Notes under the pieces: model-generated | The model's database searches: none | What the model was told of the DNA's origin: nothing | Seen by the model: only the letters and a program-made list of their open reading frames with translations | Source of the DNA: Prolixibacteraceae bacterium | GTDB lineage: Bacteria > Bacteroidota > Bacteroidia > Bacteroidales > Prolixibacteraceae | Length of the DNA: 64,000 bases | Assembly: GCA_023229575.1 (NCBI GenBank) | Contig: JALNYZ010000001.1 | Location: forward strand, 434,001-498,000 | Direction: 5' to 3' | Position numbers and translations under genes: made by a program | In this document: positions 59,883-64,000 of the stretch, piece by piece | Position numbering within the stretch: the stretch's first letter is position 1 | How the letters are laid out: each line of letters opens with the position of its first letter

Positions 59883-59918
59883 AACAGATAAAGCCGCTAA
59901 AACGGCTTTATCTGTTTT
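59881..59918. terminator. Bidirectional terminator between DUF3109 and adk
   Basis: A perfect 16-base stem (59881-59896 with 59903-59918; AAAACAGATAAAGCCG and its reverse complement) and a 6-base loop CTAAAA. A-run and T-run on opposite ends allow it to act for both convergent genes. It starts inside the DUF3109 stop codon and touches the adk end. Confidence 0.85.
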
Positions 59919-60492
59919 ATGGAACTCTTTCAATACATCTTTTTAATCGTCCGGTAATGTCTTCAATAGAACCTATCCCATTGACTGCTTCGTACTTACC
60001 AGTACTTTGGTAGTATTGGATCAATGGGGCCGTCTTTTCGTTATAAACTTCAATTCTGTTTTCAATTACCGATCGGTTTGAGTCATCACTTCTTCCGGAT
60101 GTAGTACCTCTGTTCATCAACCGATTGACGAGCTCTTCCTTTTCAACTTCCAGCGACAACATAGCGCTCACACTCCGGCCATAGTGAACCAATAACGCAT
60201 CCAGCGCCTCTGCTTGTGGAACAGTCCGCGGAAATCCATCGAAAAGAAAGCCGTTGGCCGTGGGGTTTTTATCCATTTGTTCCTTAATCAAATTGATGAC
60301 CATGGTGTCTGGCACCAGTTCCCCCCTGCAGATAATATCTTTGGCAATTTGACCAATTTTGGTGTCAGCGGCAATTTCTTCACGGAGAATATCCCCTGTA
60401 GACAAGTGAATCAATTGGTATTCATTGGACAGAAATGCAGCTTGAGTGCCTTTCCCGGCTCCGGGAGGACCAAATAAGACCAGGTTAATCAT
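59917..60492 (-). CDS. adk: Adenylate kinase (short type)
   Basis: A 191-residue enzyme for AMP + ATP to 2 ADP. The P-loop is FGPPGAGKGTQA (about residues 7-18), the AMP-binding region HLSTGDILREEI (about 29-40), FLFDGFPRTVPQAEALD (about 82-98), and the short lid with RGTTSGRSDD lacks the zinc-finger Cys residues. This is the short form usual in Bacteroidota. It lies five bases downstream of hpt and is probably co-transcribed with it. Confidence 0.95.
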   Translation of the reverse strand: MINLVLFGPPGAGKGTQAAFLSNEYQLIHLSTGDILREEIAADTKIGQIAKDIICRGELVPDTMVINLIKEQMDKNPTANGFLFDGFPRTVPQAEALDALLVHYGRSVSAMLSLEVEKEELVNRLMNRGTTSGRSDDSNRSVIENRIEVYNEKTAPLIQYYQSTGKYEAVNGIGSIEDITGRLKRCIERVP

Positions 60493-60497
60493 GATGT

Positions 60498-61037
60498 TTA
60501 TTTAACTAATGTATAGATATCTTTCAGGTTGCGCCCCCTACGATCGAAGTCAAGACCGTACCCAACGATAAAATCATTGGGTATTTCAATCCCAACATAG
60601 TCCAGGTGTATTTTCGTCTTAAGGGCGGCAGGTTTAAATAGCAGTGTGGCAATCTTAACCTCTTTTGCACCCCGGTCATTGATTTGTGAAATCACATCCG
60701 CAATTGTATGGCCCGAATCTACTATATCCTCCAGTACAACTACTGTCCTGCCTGTCATGTTTTCGTTCAATCCTATCAACTCCCTTATATCTCCCGTTGA
60801 GGCTGTTCCGGAATAGGAGGCAAGTTTTAAAAAGGAGATTTCGGCATCGGGAAGTTCTAATTCTTTCATCAAATCGGCCGCAAACATAAACGAACCATTC
60901 AGGATACAGACAAATAGGGCATTTTTGCCTTCGAGGTCTCTCTTCATTTGGGCTGCCATTTTTTGGATCGCCGCCTGTATCTCTTCAAATGGATGAGAGA
61001 TCTCGAATTCTTTGTCCCAAAGTTTGATTCGTCTCAT
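60498..61037 (-). CDS. hpt: Hypoxanthine phosphoribosyltransferase
   Basis: A 179-residue purine salvage enzyme. The PRPP-binding motif is VVVLEDIVDSGHTI (about residues 94-107). FVCILNGSFMFAADLM (about 43-58) and VGYGLDFDRRGRNL with the C-terminal IYTLVK complete the type I PRTase fold. It converts hypoxanthine or guanine with PRPP to the nucleotide. The gap to purE (281 bases) holds divergent promoters and no gene. Confidence 0.94.
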   Translation of the reverse strand: MRRIKLWDKEFEISHPFEEIQAAIQKMAAQMKRDLEGKNALFVCILNGSFMFAADLMKELELPDAEISFLKLASYSGTASTGDIRELIGLNENMTGRTVVVLEDIVDSGHTIADVISQINDRGAKEVKIATLLFKPAALKTKIHLDYVGIEIPNDFIVGYGLDFDRRGRNLKDIYTLVK

Positions 61038-61286
61038 AAAATAGAAAATTTTTTAATTGACTAGTTGTCAGACTAATCGTAAAAGTCTAATTCCTTTGTT
61101 AAAAAGTTATTGGAGTTTATGGTCGAAATATTCGCCTCAATAAAAAGTCCCCTGATTCAGATAGTCTGTTCAAGGACTGATACTGAACTGTTTTGTAAAA
61201 GTTTCGCAAATATAAAATTTTCTTTTCGGGGGGCAAAAAAAAATGGCACCAAGCGTTACTAAATGGTTATGATATCGAATATATTG

Positions 61287-61294
61287 TAATTTTG
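61287..61294 (+). promoter_or_regulatory. -7 promoter element of purE
   Basis: TAATTTTG fits TAnnTTTG, 24 bases upstream of the first purE ATG (61319) and 39 upstream of the second (61334). The latter gives a more usual leader length. Confidence 0.55.
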
Positions 61295-61318
61295 GAAAAT
61301 TGTAAATAGTGAAGAATC

Positions 61319-61837
61319 ATGTTAACAGGATTAATGCCAAAAGTTAGTATCATCATGGGCAGTACTTCAGACCTGCCTGTTATGAGCGGGGCCGCCGAAA
61401 TACTCAACCAACTTGAAATTCCATTCGAAATGAACGCGTTGTCAGCACACAGGACACCGGATGAGGTTGAGAAATTTGCCAAGGGGGCCCGTGCCCGTGG
61501 GATCAAGGTCATTATAGCCGCAGCAGGAATGGCAGCCCACTTACCTGGAGTTATAGCAGCGATGACACCATTACCGGTTATTGGCGTTCCGATCAAAGCT
61601 TCGCTGGAGGGCTGGGATTCTATTCTGGCAATTCTGCAGATGCCTCCCGGAATCCCTGTAGCCACCGTTGCGCTCAATGGCTCAAGAAACTCGGCAATAC
61701 TTGCTGCCCAGATGATTGCAACCGGGGATGACGCCTTGATGGCCAAATTGATCCTATTTAAAGATGAATTAAAAAACAAAATTATTGAAGCAAACAGCGA
61801 ATTGGCGCAGGTTAAATACCCGTTTAAAACCAATTAG
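61319..61837 (+). CDS. purE: 5-(carboxyamino)imidazole ribonucleotide mutase
   Basis: A 172-residue class I PurE (167 if it starts at the Met 61334) converting N5-CAIR to CAIR in purine synthesis. It has the family motifs MGSTSDLPVM (about residues 13-22), ALSAHRTPD (about 39-47) with the catalytic His, AAAGMAAHLPGV (about 65-76) and QMPPGIPVATVAL (about 103-115). purK is not adjacent. The start at 61334 fits alignments that begin a few residues before VSIIMGS. Confidence 0.94.
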   Translation: MLTGLMPKVSIIMGSTSDLPVMSGAAEILNQLEIPFEMNALSAHRTPDEVEKFAKGARARGIKVIIAAAGMAAHLPGVIAAMTPLPVIGVPIKASLEGWDSILAILQMPPGIPVATVALNGSRNSAILAAQMIATGDDALMAKLILFKDELKNKIIEANSELAQVKYPFKTN

Positions 61838-61869
61838 ATTTTTGTTTTCTCGTTTTTTTTCGGTATATT

Positions 61870-61902
61870 AGAGGGAGTGCGGTCAGCAGCTCCCTCTTTT
61901 TA
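61870..61902 (+). terminator. Rho-independent terminator after purE
   Basis: The stem GAGGGAG (61871-61877) pairs with CTCCCTC (61890-61896), flanked by A/T so that the stem extends one base further, and is followed by a run of five T. The loop is TGCGGTCAGCAG. Confidence 0.8.
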
Positions 61903-61954
61903 TCTCCCCTCGCAGTGGGGTTGACCGGTCTCTTCTCATCCAAAATTCACGGAC

Positions 61955-62794
61955 ATGTGCAAAAGAGATCTGAAAACCGGTCTGTTGATCTGTTTACTTT
62001 TACAAATTCAGTGTTTAAGCAGTTCTGCTATTGAAAGGATTTCCGCCATCGGTGCAAGAGAGTCGGCCATGGCCAATGCGGTGGTCGCCCTTCCCGGACA
62101 ATTTTCAATTTTTCAAAACCAGGCCTTTTTGGCAGAGGAGAAATTTTCTTCCATTAGCCTCTCATTCAGGCAGCCCTGGTTCATTAAAGGTTACCACGAA
62201 AGCGCACTATCATTGATCTGGCCCATTTCAACGGCTGTACTGGCCCTTGGTGTGGCGCAGTCCGCTGTGGCCACTTACAATGAAACCAGTGTCTCAATTT
62301 CAATGGCAAAAAAACTTACCAGGAGGTTGTCAGGCGGAATATGTATCAACTATTTTTTTCTGAACCTTCCTGAGACAGGCCGAAATACAGGTTCATTTCA
62401 GGTTGACTGTGGATTAGGATATAAACACTCCCGCAGACTTTCTTTAGGCCTTCACTTGAGAAATTGTGCCAGTACGGTAGCCGAAACTTATCAGTATCAT
62501 CTTGTTTTTCCATTGGTAATCAGAGGTGGGGCATCCTGTCGTTTGTCGGAACATTTGCTGCTTGCAAGTGAAACGGCTATTGAAAAATATGGTGGGGTTT
62601 CTTTCCGTTTGGGGTTTGAGTTCAAGCTCGTTGAAAACTTTGTACTAAGGGGAGGATTAACGACGAATCCCTTTCAACATTCGTTTGGTTTTGGCTATCT
62701 CTGGCGATTCTGTCAGTTGGATTTTGCCTTGGTTCACCATGAAATACTGGGATATTCGCCACTATTTTCAATCAATTTTAACCTAAACCGATGA
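61955..62794 (+). CDS. PorV/PorQ-like outer-membrane beta-barrel protein
   Basis: A 279-residue protein with a signal peptide (GLLICLLLQIQCLSSSA). The beginning of the mature part, ISAIGARESAMANAVVAL with FSIFQNQAFLAE, resembles PorV/UPF0164-type barrels, where a Gly/Ala-rich plug segment precedes the strands. Amphipathic strands then alternate to the end (LFSINFNLN). The protein is likely in the outer membrane; the function is unknown. Its stop overlaps the next start (ATGA at 62791-62794), so it is coupled with the HHH-barrel protein. Confidence 0.7.
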   Translation: MCKRDLKTGLLICLLLQIQCLSSSAIERISAIGARESAMANAVVALPGQFSIFQNQAFLAEEKFSSISLSFRQPWFIKGYHESALSLIWPISTAVLALGVAQSAVATYNETSVSISMAKKLTRRLSGGICINYFFLNLPETGRNTGSFQVDCGLGYKHSRRLSLGLHLRNCASTVAETYQYHLVFPLVIRGGASCRLSEHLLLASETAIEKYGGVSFRLGFEFKLVENFVLRGGLTTNPFQHSFGFGYLWRFCQLDFALVHHEILGYSPLFSINFNLNR

Positions 62795-64000
62795 ACAGGC
62801 ACACTTTCTTTAATTTGGCATTCATTCTGTTGGCAGCATCCGGGTACAGTCAACAAACTGATCTGCGCAAAGAACAAGAGATGGAAGAGTTGGTTGAAGC
62901 TCTCTCAACCTCAGAAGAAGGTTCGGAAACCTCCCTTTTGCTGGAAGATATCAGTTATTATACCGGCCATCCAATTTACATCAACAAAGCTACAGAGGAG
63001 GAACTATTAAGATTGAACATGCTCAATTTCAGACAGGTGCGAAGTATTTTGGACTATCGTGAAACTTATGGAAAAATTCTTACACTGAAGGAACTTGAAG
63101 TAATGGGTGGTTTCAGCAAGGAATTATTGCAGAAAATGGAACCATTCGTGCGTTTTGACCAGGAAGTTGATTCCCTGCATAAAAAGTGGAACAGGGCGGT
63201 CCATCAATCGTTGTTAACACGGATCAAATTTTCATATCCCATTCCTTCGGGATTCGTTTCTAAAAAAGATAAACCTCCTGCATACCCTGGTAGCCCTTTT
63301 AGTTGCCTTACCCGTTATAGGGCTGAAGTAGGGAAATGGCTTGAATTTGGGGTTACTGCCGAAAATGATGCCGGGGAAGATTTTTTCAGAGGGGCAAACA
63401 AGAGTGGCTTCGACTTTTTATCCGGCTTTCTGTGCCTGGATGGAACTGGACTGATCAACAGGGTGGTATTGGGAGATTACCATCTTAGGTTTGGACAGGG
63501 AGTCAATCTGTGGTCGGGAGGCGGGGTCAGCTACGCCTCCGACCTCTCCTCGCTGATGCGGACCGGCGAAGGGATCAGACCCTACAGCTCTGCCGACGAG
63601 AACCTTTTCTTCAGGGGCATAGCTATGCAATGCAATTTTAAACCGGTCAAACTCTCACTCTTTTATTCAGGCAAACGAAGAGACGCCAATTTGGAAACGG
63701 ACAGTTTGGGCAATAATTGTATCACCTCTATCAGAATGGATGGATTGCACCGTACCAACGCTGAAAAGGAGGATGAAAAGGATGTAGGCGAACACATGTT
63801 CGGTGGATATGGCGATTTTCGTTTCGAACATTGGCGGTTTGGGGTGCTGGCCTCCTTCCAAAGATTCGGATTACCCGTGTCAAAAGGGGACCTACCCTAC
63901 AAATCAAAATCGTTTGAAGGGGAAGCAAACAGCAACTTTGGCTTAGACTACCATTTGATTATGGGTCAATTAAGTATTTTTGGAGAAGCCGGGGTTTCAC
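62791..64000 (+). CDS. Helix-hairpin-helix plus outer-membrane barrel protein (truncated by window end)
   Basis: The frame is open from ATG 62791 to the last base, about 403 codons without stop. After a signal peptide (LAFILLAASGYSQQ) there is a ComEA-like helix-hairpin-helix segment, IYINKATEEELLRLNMLNFRQVRSILDYRETYGKI in essence (about residues 57-90), then ELEVMGGFSKELLQKMEPFV. A long beta-rich region follows (about 130 on) with strands such as LGDYHLRFGQGVNLWSGGG. This combination of an HHH domain with a large barrel is frequent in Bacteroidota, but the function is not known. The C-terminus is outside the window. Confidence 0.75.
   Translation, partial: MNRHTFFNLAFILLAASGYSQQTDLRKEQEMEELVEALSTSEEGSETSLLLEDISYYTGHPIYINKATEEELLRLNMLNFRQVRSILDYRETYGKILTLKELEVMGGFSKELLQKMEPFVRFDQEVDSLHKKWNRAVHQSLLTRIKFSYPIPSGFVSKKDKPPAYPGSPFSCLTRYRAEVGKWLEFGVTAENDAGEDFFRGANKSGFDFLSGFLCLDGTGLINRVVLGDYHLRFGQGVNLWSGGGVSYASDLSSLMRTGEGIRPYSSADENLFFRGIAMQCNFKPVKLSLFYSGKRRDANLETDSLGNNCITSIRMDGLHRTNAEKEDEKDVGEHMFGGYGDFRFEHWRFGVLASFQRFGLPVSKGDLPYKSKSFEGEANSNFGLDYHLIMGQLSIFGEAGVS

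Overview
The window looks like a chromosome segment of an anaerobic member of the Bacteroidota, most likely Bacteroidales or Marinilabiliales. The support is two SusC/SusD pairs with SusD-type lipoproteins, a type IX secretion (T9SS) C-terminal sorting domain on a GH18 enzyme, several starts preceded by the Bacteroidota -7 promoter element TAnnTTTG, and a four-subunit ferredoxin-linked 2-oxoacid oxidoreductase. I saw no rRNA, tRNA or CRISPR array. All family names are from reading the translations; no search was run.

Layout. 1-3.7 kb is an accessory stretch: a membrane protein, an AAA+/DUF4143-type ATPase bracketed by two decayed REP/RAYT transposon relics, and a fragment resembling a polymorphic-toxin tip with a possible immunity gene. 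4.0-11.7 kb is a same-strand aromatic 2-oxoacid cluster: PaaK, tandem-ACT protein, PheA, flavodoxin, aminotransferase, ferredoxin and a VOR-type oxidoreductase (alpha, beta, gamma). Together they connect prephenate, phenylpyruvate, phenylacetyl-CoA and phenylacetate.

11.7-40.7 kb is a polysaccharide utilization locus (PUL) on the minus strand with a divergent AraC-family regulator. One unit runs KdgK, Eda, ExuT-like transporter, alpha/beta esterase, GH78, SASA esterase, propeller protein. The other runs SusC1, SusD1, SusC2, SusD2, DUF1735-type lipoprotein, BspA-LRR lipoprotein, GH78, Gfo/Idh/MocA oxidoreductase, DUF1080 hydrolase. Two GH78 rhamnosidases, two esterases, and uronate uptake and KDG catabolism point to an acetylated rhamnose/uronate glycan such as rhamnogalacturonan. 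The terminal Gfo/Idh plus DUF1080 pair suggests a 3-keto-glycoside route running beside hydrolysis. A 60-bp sequence shared by the promoters of both units, built of two hemisites 21 bp apart, is the probable AraC-regulator operator.

41-64 kb mixes housekeeping and accessory genes: a ParE-like toxin-antitoxin (TA) pair, a nucleoside permease, an NDP-forming acyl-CoA synthetase, an OlsF-like aminolipid synthase, a YgiQ radical SAM protein, a CE1-like esterase, rhamnulokinase (fits the PUL sugar), two tandem beta-barrel proteins, a split LysO exporter, a small-gene island (VOC protein, pseudogene, conserved small protein, HigBA with attC-like hairpins), GH18, GpmI, DUF3109, Adk, Hpt, PurE, and two outer-membrane proteins at the right edge.

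The most unusual signals are non-coding: (i) a roughly 80-100 bp leader-like repeat in three places, always directly upstream of a minus-strand gene and once inside higBA; (ii) inverted repeats whose arms are short tandem repeats and which overlap the stop codons of upstream genes; (iii) the shared 60-bp PUL operator; (iv) attC-like hairpins around higBA; (v) RAYT relics around the AAA ATPase.
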